Origin: Kalmanozyma brasiliensis GHG001
Taxonomy: Eukaryota; Basidiomycota; Ustilaginomycetes; Ustilaginales
Assembly: GCF_000497045.1 (NCBI RefSeq)
Contig: NW_015961959.1
Span: forward strand, 1,363,304 to 1,427,303
Direction of reading: 5' to 3'
DNA length: 64,000 nt
This document shows, piece by piece, positions 19,562-29,441 of the stretch. Under the pieces are notes generated by a model. The model saw only the letters and a list, made by a program, of their open reading frames with translations. It was not told the DNA's origin and made no database searches. Numbering within the stretch: position 1 is the stretch's first letter; each line of letters opens with the position of its first letter. The position numbers were made by a program, and so were the translations under genes.

Positions 19562-21427
19562 TTAACGCTTCTCGTCCAACCGCATCTCGCTCGCTGACTC
19601 GGCAATCGACTCTGTTGTCGGCGTCTGCGGGCTCGGCGGTCTGCTGTTATGCCGACTGTTGTTGCTGCTCGCCGATCTTTTCTGAAACAACCGCAACGCC
19701 GGATGTGCCGATTGCGACCGTGCTCGCCTCTCGCCTTCCTCCCTCTCCCTCTCCCTCGATACCGACGTGTACTCGTTTCTCGCCTTGTTCCGCCTCTGCC
19801 GCATCTCGTTGAGCCGATCCCATTCGCGCTGGTACTCCTGCTCGCCCAGGTCGAGATCGCGCAGCACTTCGCGCGCTTGCATCTCGAACTCGATCTCGTC
19901 TTCCGCTTCCATGAGGCCGAAGCGGACACCGTCGTCGGCGGTGCCCGAGTTGCTGCGCGAGGGTGCTTGTCGGTTTTGCCGTCCTCGTTCTCTCCCGGAC
20001 GACGATGTGCCTGCGACGGGTGGCGAGGTGAGGTCCTCACTGCTTCCACGCCGGGATGCCATCCGTGATAGGGCTGGTGAGGACGAGGCACTGCGGGCAC
20101 CCGTGCCATTGCGAAGCATCCGCTGTTGCAGACGATGACTGAGCATGTCACGCCAAATAGCGGAGGATGCCTGCACCTCGCTCTCGGACGCTGCTTGCTG
20201 CTCCATCTCGAGAAGGTGTTCGAGATCCTCGCCGCAGACGCACTGGGTGAACGACTCGTGCTCGTTGCGTCCTGCCCAGTAGTCGCGCGAGATGTTGGGC
20301 ACTGGATTGGCGTCTTCCGGTGTGTACGAGGGCAAACGCATGGTTTGCCACCGACACGCACATGCTGGCAGGATGAGACCCCAGTTGGTGCGATAGGTCC
20401 GCACATCAGAGTCGCCAAGCGAAGGGTCGGAGTACTGGATGCTGAGCTCCAGCGCGTGTGCCATTTGAATCGCCGAGTCGCTACCAGGTAGAGTGGAGGC
20501 TCGCGCTTCCGAATCGTTGGGTATGCGCGCCACCCAGTTGCATTGACCAAGAGACGAGTAGTCCGTGGGTCGAGCTGATGAAGAGTCAGAGGCCACATTG
20601 GTCGATCCGCCCTTTTGTTGTTGCTGTTCCTTGGCGAGAGCAAGGAGACCATCAAGACCCTCCTCGCCACCAGGGCCATTTTCGAGGCATTTTCTTAACT
20701 CTGCCGATCCCGCTTCGAAAAAGACGAATCGTTCGGAAGGCGCATACTCGACGTAGTTGCGGCGTACGCGGGACTTGAGCGTTGTCTGCTGTAGTAAAGC
20801 CAGCTTGAGGGAATGCAGCTGCAACGTAGGGCTGGGGCTATCGAGCGAAAACGTGAGCCGGAGGTAGCCTCCCACGGTCAAATGTTGTGTTCGCAGACCC
20901 AGGAAGATGGGACCGAGTCCTTCTTCTGCTGCTCGGTGGACATGGTAGTATGGCAGAAAGCCTTGTGAGGCTACGGTTGCGACGAAGAAGAGGTTCTTCT
21001 CTGCCAACAGCGTCTTCTTTCCGATCAGTCCGGGGAAGGTGGCTTTGACCTGCACCTTCTGATGGTGCCTGCCGTATTTGCATCGTTGATAAGGGGCGGT
21101 GCTGTTGTCGACGCGGAAAGACACCTCGAATTGATAGATAGATCCTGCTTCCAGCTTGAGATCGGTGGCTGAGTCGATCGTCTTTTTGTTGTAGTAGGGC
21201 TGGTTCTGCTCGAAGCCGCCTTTGGGAAAGCCAATCGATTCATAGCCGATTAAGCTGGCGGTAAGATTGAGCAGCTTGGATGGTGGTGTCGTCTTTGCAG
21301 GGATGCTGAGCTGGATAATGATTTGCACGGTGGCGGCTTCCTGCTCTTCGGGGGTCTCGTTCTCGGATCGCACCTGAGGATGGAGAAAGATGTCGTTGAC
21401 GGTGGTGCTGAGGATCTTGAGATCCAT
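19562..21427 (-). CDS. Arrestin-like N-terminal domain protein
   Basis: 621 aa, single exon. Residues 1-400 form a beta-sandwich-like region: a first half with LTASLIGYESIGF and SIYQFEVSFRVDN... YQRCKYGRHHQKVQVKATFPG, then a second half with YLRLTFSLDSPSPTLQLHSLKLALLQQ. These resemble arrestin N and C folds in fungal arrestin-related proteins. The C-terminal 200 residues are Ser/Arg-rich and then charged and helical (EREREEGERRA). No PPxY motif for Rsp5 recruitment was noticed, so a ubiquitin-adaptor role is not supported directly. Likely a trafficking or signalling adaptor; assignment moderate. Confidence 0.6.
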   Translation of the reverse strand: MDLKILSTTVNDIFLHPQVRSENETPEEQEAATVQIIIQLSIPAKTTPPSKLLNLTASLIGYESIGFPKGGFEQNQPYYNKKTIDSATDLKLEAGSIYQFEVSFRVDNSTAPYQRCKYGRHHQKVQVKATFPGLIGKKTLLAEKNLFFVATVASQGFLPYYHVHRAAEEGLGPIFLGLRTQHLTVGGYLRLTFSLDSPSPTLQLHSLKLALLQQTTLKSRVRRNYVEYAPSERFVFFEAGSAELRKCLENGPGGEEGLDGLLALAKEQQQQKGGSTNVASDSSSARPTDYSSLGQCNWVARIPNDSEARASTLPGSDSAIQMAHALELSIQYSDPSLGDSDVRTYRTNWGLILPACACRWQTMRLPSYTPEDANPVPNISRDYWAGRNEHESFTQCVCGEDLEHLLEMEQQAASESEVQASSAIWRDMLSHRLQQRMLRNGTGARSASSSPALSRMASRRGSSEDLTSPPVAGTSSSGRERGRQNRQAPSRSNSGTADDGVRFGLMEAEDEIEFEMQAREVLRDLDLGEQEYQREWDRLNEMRQRRNKARNEYTSVSREREREEGERRARSQSAHPALRLFQKRSASSNNSRHNSRPPSPQTPTTESIAESASEMRLDEKR

Positions 21428-22027
21428 GTTAGCGACGGAGGTGGTTGATTAGATGAGCAAGGCAGGAGACTGACCAATCGTGACGGGTCTCTATATGGAG
21501 TTGATCGAGCGCATCAGCAAAGCTACGCAGGCCAACTAAGCCTTGCTTTCCCTCACAGCAGCCTTGATAACGTGACTAGATGCGATTGTTTGCGATCGAT
21601 GTGATGAACCGAAAGAGGCGTGCGAAGTGTGATGGTTTGAGTTTGTGATGAAGCGTGAGTAGTTTCTTCCTGTGCAACATCACAAATTTTGCGATTATCT
21701 TGAGCTCGGCTGTACCCTTTTTGATGCCCGAAGCGCCGGTTTAGCCACGGCCTGAGCGTGCTGCTGCTGCTGCTGCTGTTGCTGCCTTCGCTCCAAAAAT
21801 CGGCCAATTTCCAGAATGTGAATCAGCCTGCAGCCGGAGCAGCAACTCGGCATTTAAGCCTTCATACCGATGATCAGACCGCCGGCCATCGTGGATAGCG
21901 ACGACCACCATCCACTCGCACTCATCTGACGCACGGTAATCGGAGCACATTCTTTCGTAGAGCCTCTGTGCTCGCTCGTCAGCTGCTAGCTGCTTCTACA
22001 TACTACCGCCAGCAATCACATCCGCAG
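21428..22027. promoter_or_regulatory. Divergent intergenic region with a CTG microsatellite
   Basis: 600 bp between the arrestin-like gene and the small plus-strand gene. It contains a (CTG)n tract at 21761-21786 and otherwise no recognised feature. Confidence 0.5.
21761..21786. repeat. CTG trinucleotide microsatellite
   Basis: Six perfect CTG units followed by TTGCTG. Non-coding in the annotated frames. Confidence 0.9.
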
Positions 22028-22375
22028 ATGTCGTCCAACTCGACCTCGACCTACTTCTTCATCACCGCCCCGCAGTTCTATCCGGCTTGCAACATTGGTA
22101 TGCCTGTCATTCGCTCGCAAGTGTGCAGCGACTTCGAGGTCATCCAGACGACGGTCAAGGGCGGCTACAACGTCACCTGCGCCAAAGAGGCGGGCATGAA
22201 ATGGACCGGCTTCTCCACGCTCAACCACGCAAAGGCGGCCCCAGCGGATCTGTGCAACATCCGTTCGACTACGAGCTCGACGGCGCCGTCCACCCCAAGG
22301 TTCAATCGGCTCGGCGTGATGTACATGCTCCTGCTCATCACAGTAGCACTGTCTCATAATGCAATCCCAACCTGA
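22028..22375 (+). CDS. Small orphan protein with four cysteines and a hydrophobic tail
   Basis: 115 aa from the ATG at 22028; longer readings start with GTG. Codons are very strongly C-ending for the first 75 residues, so this is probably a real gene. Four cysteines (ACNI, QVCSD, VTCAK, LCNI) are evenly spaced, there are two N-glycosylation sequons, a Ser/Thr-rich linker, and a hydrophobic C-terminal segment (LGVMYMLLLITVAL) near the end. This resembles a GPI-anchored or tail-anchored protein, but no N-terminal signal peptide is visible, so an upstream exon may be missing. No family recognised. Confidence 0.5.
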   Translation: MSSNSTSTYFFITAPQFYPACNIGMPVIRSQVCSDFEVIQTTVKGGYNVTCAKEAGMKWTGFSTLNHAKAAPADLCNIRSTTSSTAPSTPRFNRLGVMYMLLLITVALSHNAIPT

Positions 22376-23760
22376 AGGACCCGCTGCCGCTTGTCACTCC
22401 TGCCATCTTGCGGTGCCCGTCAGCTGCAGCGGTCACCAGCGTTCTCAGATCGCCTCAAGACTACCTTTGTCGTCACTAGCATCATCAGGCATTGACGTGT
22501 GAAGCTCGCCTGCCTATACAGAGCAGCTCGTACATTGGTGGTGTGGCTCGGCAAAGGCTCTTCTTCGACCCCGCTCGACACCTTCGGCTCCACACGCCAA
22601 GCTACTCGCCAAGCCGGGCATGTTCGTCGGCCAGCTGTCTTCCGACGGACAACAAGGTTCCGCCGACACCAACGGTCAACTCGCCGGGCGGATATCTCAC
22701 TAGCCTTCATCGACGGAGGGGCTCCTGTAGAGCGGGGTAATACGGGCGCGGTCAGCCCATGTGGTGCGAGCGGATCCGCTGTCATGGACCAATTTTGCGC
22801 CCCGCGCTGTCATCCGGCTGTCATGGCCACAACTCTCTCACAGCGGATGAGCGGACACAACACACCCGCGTCCACGCGTGAAAGTAGTGCACCCTGGAAT
22901 CTCGGCGGTGCCCACCAGCTGCTGGTCGCTTTGCTATTTTGGAACGGGTAATCCATTTCTAGCCTCGCCAAACGCCCAGACGCTGCCCAACCGAGATCGC
23001 GCTTAGCAATTGCTTGCCGACGCTGCTTGGCAGTCAGCGTCAAACTTTGACCTTTCTCGCGATGGGCACTCGCGGCTGTACTCCAATAGCCGAATATGAT
23101 GTCCGAGTGGGATTGCACGTAGCGGGCGGGATAGTCGAGTGCACGATTCTAGCTACATGGCGTGAAGCCGGAGCGCCAGGACCGCAAGAACGTCGATAGG
23201 CGGCGAAAGCAGATCGTGGCTTGCGCCTCATACCATATTCATGCCATGTCAAAGATGAGACTCTTCCTGCATAAGCCGCTTCTATTTGTCATTTCGTTTC
23301 AAGACAAGGCAGGTCGGCGAACCTGGTCGTGCGAGATTCCTCTCGGAGTGATAGGAGGGGGTAACCTCTATTCAAACATAGCCGAAACTGCCTGCGGCTG
23401 TTCGCTTAGCCTTTGTGCGCAACACTTACCCCGCTCCCTCACCACATCCGAGTTCGGAAGAGATCATTCCATATGCGCTAATGCACGAGGTTGTTGGCGA
23501 GGGGCTTGGCTGCCTTGCGCACGCAACTTCATCGTTGCAACATGGAGGCCACGCCTATGTGCAGGTGAAACCTGAGCCCTCCCACGAACAGATCTTGCTT
23601 CGACGATGCCGGCATGAAACTGTCACTTGCAGGGTAATATCCGGTCTTGAGCGAGACATCGAAGAAGATATAAGACGAGGCTCGATTCTGACTAGACAGA
23701 CTGCTCTCAACAAGCAGCCCCTCCTCGTCCCATCACTCGATCCCACAGACACTCTCCAAA
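22376..23760. other. Intergenic region upstream of the secreted protease
   Basis: 1.39 kb. The open frames present have no coding bias. The last 100 bp holds the protease promoter, with a TATA box at 23669. Nothing else identified. Confidence 0.5.
23669..23674 (+). promoter_or_regulatory. TATA box of the secreted protease gene
   Basis: TATAAG, 92 bp before the ATG at 23761 and inside an otherwise mixed sequence. Position and orientation fit a core promoter. Confidence 0.5.
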
Positions 23761-24663
23761 ATGATCGCTCCCTCGTTCAAGTCGCTCGCTGCAGCTCTGA
23801 CCGTCGTTTCGTCGGTGGTGGCCTCGCCCATCGCCGTCAAGCGCGCCCCTACCTTTGCCGACAGGAACACGGCCACCATCCACCCCGGTGTCAACACCAA
23901 CACGGCCGGCAGCTGCACGTCCAACTTCATCTTCTACCAGGGTGACGAGCTGTACATTGGGCAGGCTGCGCACTGTGCCGGCACGGGCGAGTCGACCTCG
24001 ACCGACGGCTGCACCTCTGGCTCTCTCCCCGAGGGTACGCAGGTGACCATCACTGGTGCCTCTCGCCCTGGTGTTCTTGCCTACTCGTCGTGGATCCGCA
24101 TGCAGGCGCGTGGCGAGCAAGACGTCAACGCGTGCGCGTACAACGACTTTGCCCTCGTCCGCATCGACCCTGCGGATTACGACAAGGTCAACCCCACCGT
24201 CCCCACATTCGGCGGTCCGGACGGCCTCCGCTCGTCGGGCCTGTCCAACTTCGAGCAGGTGTACAGCTACGGCAACTCGATCCTCCGCCAAGGCATCACG
24301 CTGCTCAGCCCCAAGTACGGTGTCAACATCCAGGACGAGGGCGAGGGATGGTCGCACAACGTCGCCACTGTTACCCCTGGTGTCCCCGGTGACAGCGGCA
24401 GTGGCTTCTTCGACAAGAACGGCCAGGCTTTCGGCACTTTGAGCACGCTGCAATTTGCTCCTGCTCCTGGATCGAACGGCGTTGGTGATCTTGCAAAGGA
24501 GTTGGCCTACGCAAAGACCTTCTCCGACTTTGCCGGCGTCGAGCTGGCTCTCGGCACCGTCCCCTTCGCTGTCGCCCTCCCAGACCCCTCCTCCGGCCTC
24601 CAGTCTAGCCTCCAGAACGCTCCCAACGCCATCGCCGGCGACCAGGGCCTCCTCGGTCTCTGA
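23761..24663 (+). CDS. Secreted chymotrypsin-fold (S1-like) serine protease
   Basis: 300 aa. Signal peptide about residues 1-21, then a Lys-Arg pair at 27-28 that could be a Kex2 cleavage site. The mature part has the three trypsin-family catalytic blocks in the right order: GQAAHC with His71, NDFALVRID with Asp129 and GDSGSGFF with Ser212. Cys52 and Cys72 flank the His block as in the usual His-loop disulfide, and Cys84/Cys125 may form another. An intact triad argues for an active extracellular endopeptidase. Substrate specificity cannot be read. Such proteases in plant-associated fungi can act on host apoplastic proteins, but that role is speculation here. Confidence 0.8.
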   Translation: MIAPSFKSLAAALTVVSSVVASPIAVKRAPTFADRNTATIHPGVNTNTAGSCTSNFIFYQGDELYIGQAAHCAGTGESTSTDGCTSGSLPEGTQVTITGASRPGVLAYSSWIRMQARGEQDVNACAYNDFALVRIDPADYDKVNPTVPTFGGPDGLRSSGLSNFEQVYSYGNSILRQGITLLSPKYGVNIQDEGEGWSHNVATVTPGVPGDSGSGFFDKNGQAFGTLSTLQFAPAPGSNGVGDLAKELAYAKTFSDFAGVELALGTVPFAVALPDPSSGLQSSLQNAPNAIAGDQGLLGL

Positions 24664-24814
24664 GTGGAATGCTGTTTGAATTTAAGGAAATGATTACAAT
24701 TGTCCATTGCAGAATGCCCATCGAGTATTGATGAATGCTGATGATAAGAAGTCCATATGTTCCAGTATGATCATAGAGAGGATGAGCGGCTTGAATCGGT
24801 CGAACCCCGTGTGT

Positions 24815-25396
24815 TTAGGCCTTGTCATTGAGGCTGACGAGGTACTCCTGCAGCAAGGACAGCGCCTTGTACCTGTGCGAGAGCGTGTTCTTGTACTTGG
24901 GGTCCATCTCTGCGTACGTCTGCCCCGTTCCCTTGACCTCGAGAATGGGATCCCAGCCAAAGGCTGTTGGCCCACGAGCGGGAACGATGACGCCTTCCGT
25001 CTTGCCCTCAAACAGCTGTACCGGCTGATCTGGCCCTGGGCAGTAGGCAAACGTGCAAATCGCCGAGGCAGACCGGTCCTCGAAGCCGTTTAGCATCTTG
25101 TTGAGCCCATCGTGCCCAATCGTCTTCATGAAGTCCTTGATGTAAGGTCCTGGCAGGCCGCCGAGAGCATGAAAGCCAAGCGCAGTGTCTTCGGTGATGC
25201 AAGGACCGCCTAGCGCCTTGGCTGCTGCGGAACACTTGGCTTGGGCGACATCGCGTGTGGTACCCTGGATCTCCGGCAGGTCGAGATCCTTGTTGGTCAG
25301 CTCGTAGGGAAAGTTGGGCGAGAGCGCAAAGATCTGCTGCACCTCGCGCAGCTTGTTGGCGTTGCCGGTGACGAATGTGAGGGTCGGTTTGGACAT
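24815..25396 (-). CDS. HAM1: Inosine triphosphate pyrophosphatase (ITPA/HAM1)
   Basis: 193 aa from the ATG at 25396. It starts with the family hallmark [13 protein letters not shown] (the SHR/TGN nucleotide-binding loop). [36 protein letters not shown], the aromatic-rich [20 protein letters not shown] and the C-terminal AFGWDPIL... [19 protein letters not shown] follow. All catalytic and dimer regions are present at normal length. The enzyme hydrolyses ITP, dITP and XTP to monophosphates and so keeps deaminated purines out of nucleic acids. It shares a 231 bp divergent promoter with the Zn2Cys6 gene. Confidence 0.96.
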   Translation of the reverse strand: MSKPTLTFVTGNANKLREVQQIFALSPNFPYELTNKDLDLPEIQGTTRDVAQAKCSAAAKALGGPCITEDTALGFHALGGLPGPYIKDFMKTIGHDGLNKMLNGFEDRSASAICTFAYCPGPDQPVQLFEGKTEGVIVPARGPTAFGWDPILEVKGTGQTYAEMDPKYKNTLSHRYKALSLLQEYLVSLNDKA

Positions 25397-25627
25397 GCTG
25401 CGGCTTCTATGGCTGTGAATGGTGAAGGTGTTCAATAGAAAGGAAGAAGGCTGCGTTGTTCGACTCAGCCCTGCAAGCTGAGCTCTAAATTTCTTCTTGA
25501 CGTTCCGAAATCCGGCTAGCTCTTCGTGTGGTCCTACCACATTCCGAGGCCCAATGCTGCAACGTCAACACCTCCGGCACACCTCAAAAGCAGTGACATC
25601 CGCTTCTTACGACCTCATCGAACCTTG
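25397..25627. promoter_or_regulatory. Short bidirectional promoter (ITPA / Zn2Cys6 factor)
   Basis: 231 bp separate two divergent ATGs, so both promoters and 5' UTRs must fit here. No clear TATA box. Confidence 0.5.
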
Positions 25628-28216
25628 ATGCTGCCCAAGAAGCGTCCTCTGGCAAAACGGAGCTGCCTCCGGTGCCGCGAGAAGAAAGCACGATGTGAGC
25701 TTCCAGACATCTACGTTGACAGCACCAAGATTCCCCTGCCGAGCGACAAACAATGCCACCGATGCAACGTCCTAGGCATTGACTGCATCGTCTGGGACGG
25801 TGACCGCAAGCGCAAGCCGAAACTGGACCCCCAAGGCGATCCGGCATCGGGTGTGGAACCGTCGGGGTCTTCCAGCAACGTGGGCGGAGCCTCGTCGAGA
25901 GAAGCCAGCGCCAGCAGACATCACCACCAGGACCATCGAGCAGTCAGCAAGCAAGTCAATTCGAGCTCGAGTCGTCATCGCCGAAACAGCAAGAGCAATT
26001 CAGACTCGTCGCAAAACGAGCAGTTGGCGGCTGCCGAGATCGATCATGCTCAGCACCTCCTGCTGAGTCGGCCCAAGGTTTGGAAAGCTTTGTCAAGGAC
26101 ACTCCACGCTTTGATAGATCGTCTGCAACACGAACGCAGGTACACCAAGTATCTGCAGCTGCGGATCGACGCTCCATCTTCCACGCCAGACGTGATGTCG
26201 TTCTTGCCGCTCGATCGAACGAGGCAATTGGACCTGCAGCTGCAAGACTACCTTGTTGGGCATCCGTACTTGCCATCTTTTGCGGCTCTTCACGAGGAGC
26301 AAGCGAAGAGCGCAACACGGCCTCGGTCCCTTCTGATCGCTACCATGACTCTGCTTGGCTTGAAGGGCATCGAGGACGAGCTGGAATCGTCGGACGTCCG
26401 CACTCTTTCAAGCTACATCGATCGGCTTGGCACCCAGCTCCTCTTCTCAACACCGCGAGACATTCATCTGGTGATGGCCTTTGAGCTGCTCCTAGCCCAC
26501 GAGCCTGGACTCATCGGAACCGGCGCCTCTCAGTTTGAACCAGAAGGGCGCGGCTTTGGTCTTGCCTCCGAGAACCTCTTCACCTGCGCCGTCAAGATCG
26601 CCAGGGAGCTCCGGTTGGACGAAGCATTGACGCAGACGGGAGGCACTTCAACGACACGACTGGCCAACATTAGCCTATGGTGCTGCCTGCGAACATGGGA
26701 AGGCGTCTATGCGTTCCTAGGTGAAAAGATCACGGCGCCGCAAGACCTCAACCGGCAATTTGCCTCGACCATACGTAAGGAACTGTACTGCATCGATGAC
26801 GACGGGAGATCACTGCCGTCTGCACCTCGCCTTCAGGATGCCGGCGGACCCACTGCTCAGTCGTTCCACGAGATGCGTGAGTTCTGCTCGAGTCTCGAGA
26901 CCCAGCTCGGTAGGGACGGCATCTTGCGCTCGGCGGGGCGTTCGGTGCTTTGTTTGCGTCTCGAATCGACTTGCACTCTGTTCAGCTGCCTGCAAGAGCT
27001 ACAAGATACGCTCTCAAATCTAAGCCTGTCGCCGGAGGAGAAGTGGGAACGCATCTCTGTCATCTCCCGAACGGCACATGACGATATCATGATGGTGAGG
27101 CACAAGTCGAAGGAAGATTTGGGTAAGTTTGACAGCAACGGACCACCAGTGGCAAGAAGAAGCATCGCGGCTGACTCGAGACTTTTGGCTCACGGTGACG
27201 CAGGCATCTTTGCGGGACAACGACTTGTACGTGCTTGGGAGCAGCTCGTCCATGCCGAATGCTGCTTCGCCAGTCTGCTCTATGCAAGCTATGCGACTTC
27301 GGCACTCCTCTCGGGCAAGATGGACGCAGCTCTCGAGACCGCCCCGCTAGTACGCTTGATCTGTCAACAAGTAGATCCTCATAAGCACATTGGCGAGGTG
27401 GGATTGAGAGGCCACGAGGTGTGTCGTACTCTACTGGCCACCATACAGCAGATGGATCGTCAACCTTCTCGGCGACGACATGCCGACTCTAGGCACGAGA
27501 CATCTTTCCGCTATCTGCATCGACTTCCTACCCTACTGATTTGTGCCATGACGGTGTACGCAGCTCGCCGATCACTCGAGACGATTGCCTTTAGTCTCGT
27601 CGCATTCGCCCACTCGCCCCCCGAGTCTCTGCTGTCTGTGACGCTCATGGAAGCGGCAGCTCAAGCCGTTCGACGCTTCTCTCCGGCTTGCTCGATTGAC
27701 AGTGTCGACACTGTTGCTCAAGTCTCGGCGGACTACATCGAGGAGATGGTCGAGACCGCGCACCTGTGGGAGATCTACTATCGTGTGTACCGCCCTGTGC
27801 CTAATATCCAGACGAGCTGGAGCTCGCAACTGGCAAACGCTGGCAAGGGTGCAGGTCAAGATCCACAAAACAAAGCAGTGCCCGACGATCTTCCTGCGCC
27901 GCAGTCAGCTAGCGCTATGGACTTCCTTGCCGACGCCGCCACGGCTCGGTCGCACGCTTCCACTGGGAATGGAACCATCGGCATAGACCCGCTCATCAGC
28001 CCGCAAGCATCGAGAGAGACTCGATCATCTTTTGCAAGCACGGGTTCTCTGGATGCTACGTGGACTGGACGCAGCAACGATCCACCGTCGTCCCACATGA
28101 CCGCGGCTACCACGCCGATGGCGAGCTCAGCTGGACTTCTCAACGCCAGCATCTTTGATGCGAACATGCCTTTTGACCTGGAAGCTTTCCTGCGAGATGT
28201 AGACCAGCTCTTCTGA
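25628..28216 (+). CDS. Zn2Cys6 fungal transcription factor
   Basis: 862 aa from the ATG at 25628. The binuclear zinc cluster is at the N-terminus: cysteines at 13, 16, 23, 43, 46 and 53, preceded by basic residues (KKRPLAKRSCLRCREKKARC). The loop between the third and fourth cysteines is 19 residues, longer than the common 5-12. A Ser/His-rich linker follows, then a long helical region of the fungal-specific middle-homology type (about residues 130-740). The C-terminus is acidic and ends FDANMPFDLEAFLRDVDQLF, probably a transactivation motif. Target genes are unknown. A degenerate copy of the C-terminal ~32 codons occurs at 58171-58299. Confidence 0.9.
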   Translation: MLPKKRPLAKRSCLRCREKKARCELPDIYVDSTKIPLPSDKQCHRCNVLGIDCIVWDGDRKRKPKLDPQGDPASGVEPSGSSSNVGGASSREASASRHHHQDHRAVSKQVNSSSSRHRRNSKSNSDSSQNEQLAAAEIDHAQHLLLSRPKVWKALSRTLHALIDRLQHERRYTKYLQLRIDAPSSTPDVMSFLPLDRTRQLDLQLQDYLVGHPYLPSFAALHEEQAKSATRPRSLLIATMTLLGLKGIEDELESSDVRTLSSYIDRLGTQLLFSTPRDIHLVMAFELLLAHEPGLIGTGASQFEPEGRGFGLASENLFTCAVKIARELRLDEALTQTGGTSTTRLANISLWCCLRTWEGVYAFLGEKITAPQDLNRQFASTIRKELYCIDDDGRSLPSAPRLQDAGGPTAQSFHEMREFCSSLETQLGRDGILRSAGRSVLCLRLESTCTLFSCLQELQDTLSNLSLSPEEKWERISVISRTAHDDIMMVRHKSKEDLGKFDSNGPPVARRSIAADSRLLAHGDAGIFAGQRLVRAWEQLVHAECCFASLLYASYATSALLSGKMDAALETAPLVRLICQQVDPHKHIGEVGLRGHEVCRTLLATIQQMDRQPSRRRHADSRHETSFRYLHRLPTLLICAMTVYAARRSLETIAFSLVAFAHSPPESLLSVTLMEAAAQAVRRFSPACSIDSVDTVAQVSADYIEEMVETAHLWEIYYRVYRPVPNIQTSWSSQLANAGKGAGQDPQNKAVPDDLPAPQSASAMDFLADAATARSHASTGNGTIGIDPLISPQASRETRSSFASTGSLDATWTGRSNDPPSSHMTAATTPMASSAGLLNASIFDANMPFDLEAFLRDVDQLF

Positions 28217-28291
28217 CTAGGCAATCCTTACTTCTGATCCGAACGTCTTGACCCCTGCCTGACCTGCTTTGTTATTCTGTAGCCAGGTTTC

Positions 28292-28317
28292 CGAATGCCT
28301 ACCGCGGTAGGCATTCG
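28292..28317. repeat. Perfect 26 bp palindrome
   Basis: CGAATGCCTACCG followed directly by its exact reverse complement, without a loop. It lies 76 bp downstream of the Zn2Cys6 stop. It could be a dimeric protein-binding site, part of a 3' processing hairpin, or chance. Confidence 0.8.
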
Positions 28318-29317
28318 CGGTTGCAAACGTTTTGTTTGATCTCCTTCCAGCAACAGAAGCGACGCAAGGGGCAAGGTCTCTCTACGGTAGTTCATCCACT
28401 CCAAGTTGAGCCGCGGACTGTTGTGAACGCCCCGCTCGTGGACCGGCACTTCGGAACACGCGACAAGAATTTCATGCTGTGCTGTGCACCGAGGCATCTC
28501 CGCCTTGGCACAGCGCACGCGGCTCTCGGGCACCACAAGCTCTGTGCCCGCGGTCCACGTTTTCGCGGGTGAATTAATGCGAAATTCATCCGCCGGGTTT
28601 CGCCCGTTGCCCGCGCTGAACCCATCTGGCCCAAACCCCGCCGGACATGCCGAACCACAAACTCGCACGAAACAGTCCTCCCTTGTAGCTTTGTATGCTT
28701 GCTGAAGCTTGCCCTTGGGTTGCGCCGGTCAGAGATAGTGCTTCCGGATGAAGACTGGCTTAGGCGTTCCCACAGACGCAATGGTCACGCTTAGTCGGCG
28801 ATGAAGCTCAGATCGCACGTCGACTCGATCGCGAAGGCAGAAAGCGAAGAATTTTTGTGACGGCGTGCAGGCCTGCAACCCTGAAATCGTCCGGCCAGGC
28901 TGGTCCGCTACACGGAAGGCGTTGTTTAGCACAGCAAGACCTTTCAAACATGCTGCTTCTCTTGAGGCTCTTACTATCGATCTCGAAGGTGTAAAGTTTG
29001 AGAGGCTAGCCGAGCCATCAGAACATGAAAAGAAGGACCATGCATGTTCTCCTCGTCGCTCGGATGCGTTGTAGGCAGATGTCTGAGCGACAAGCACGAT
29101 CTAATTTAAGTCCGCGGTCTTGCCACGCCTGCCAGGGTCCTCGCTGTTTTCTCCCCGCGTTCGACAGGGCCAAACGACGCCACGCATGCATCTTGGCAAA
29201 ACTTCCCTTGCGCCATCCGAGCTTGTACCGTTGCAAAGGTTTCACTATTGTTTTGAACTCCCGGCTCATGTTGGACAGCACAATGGCAGCTGTCACAACC
29301 GCGTGTGCTCGTGTACG

Positions 29318-29325
29318 TATATAAG
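29318..29325 (+). promoter_or_regulatory. TATA box of the RTA1-like gene
   Basis: TATATAAG, 117 bp upstream of the ATG at 29442, followed by a CT-rich leader. Confidence 0.55.
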
Positions 29326-29441
29326 ATCACCTGTCTCCTTGGTTTGGACTTTCCGCATCTGTACCCAGCCACCTCGCCTTCTTCTCCCTCCTCTCCCTAC
29401 TCCTGCATTGTCTGATCCTCTGCCCCCGTCTTACGATCACA

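Larger units (their letters stand above)
28217..29441. other. Intergenic region with a perfect palindrome
   Basis: 1.2 kb between the Zn2Cys6 gene and the RTA1 gene. It contains the palindrome at 28292-28317 and the RTA1 TATA box. No gene recognised. Confidence 0.5.

Noticed and set aside
19492..20679. 395-codon minus-strand ORF overlapping the arrestin-like gene in another frame
   Set aside because: Arg/Thr/Ser-rich with no structure, and no ATG-led sense; shadow frame.
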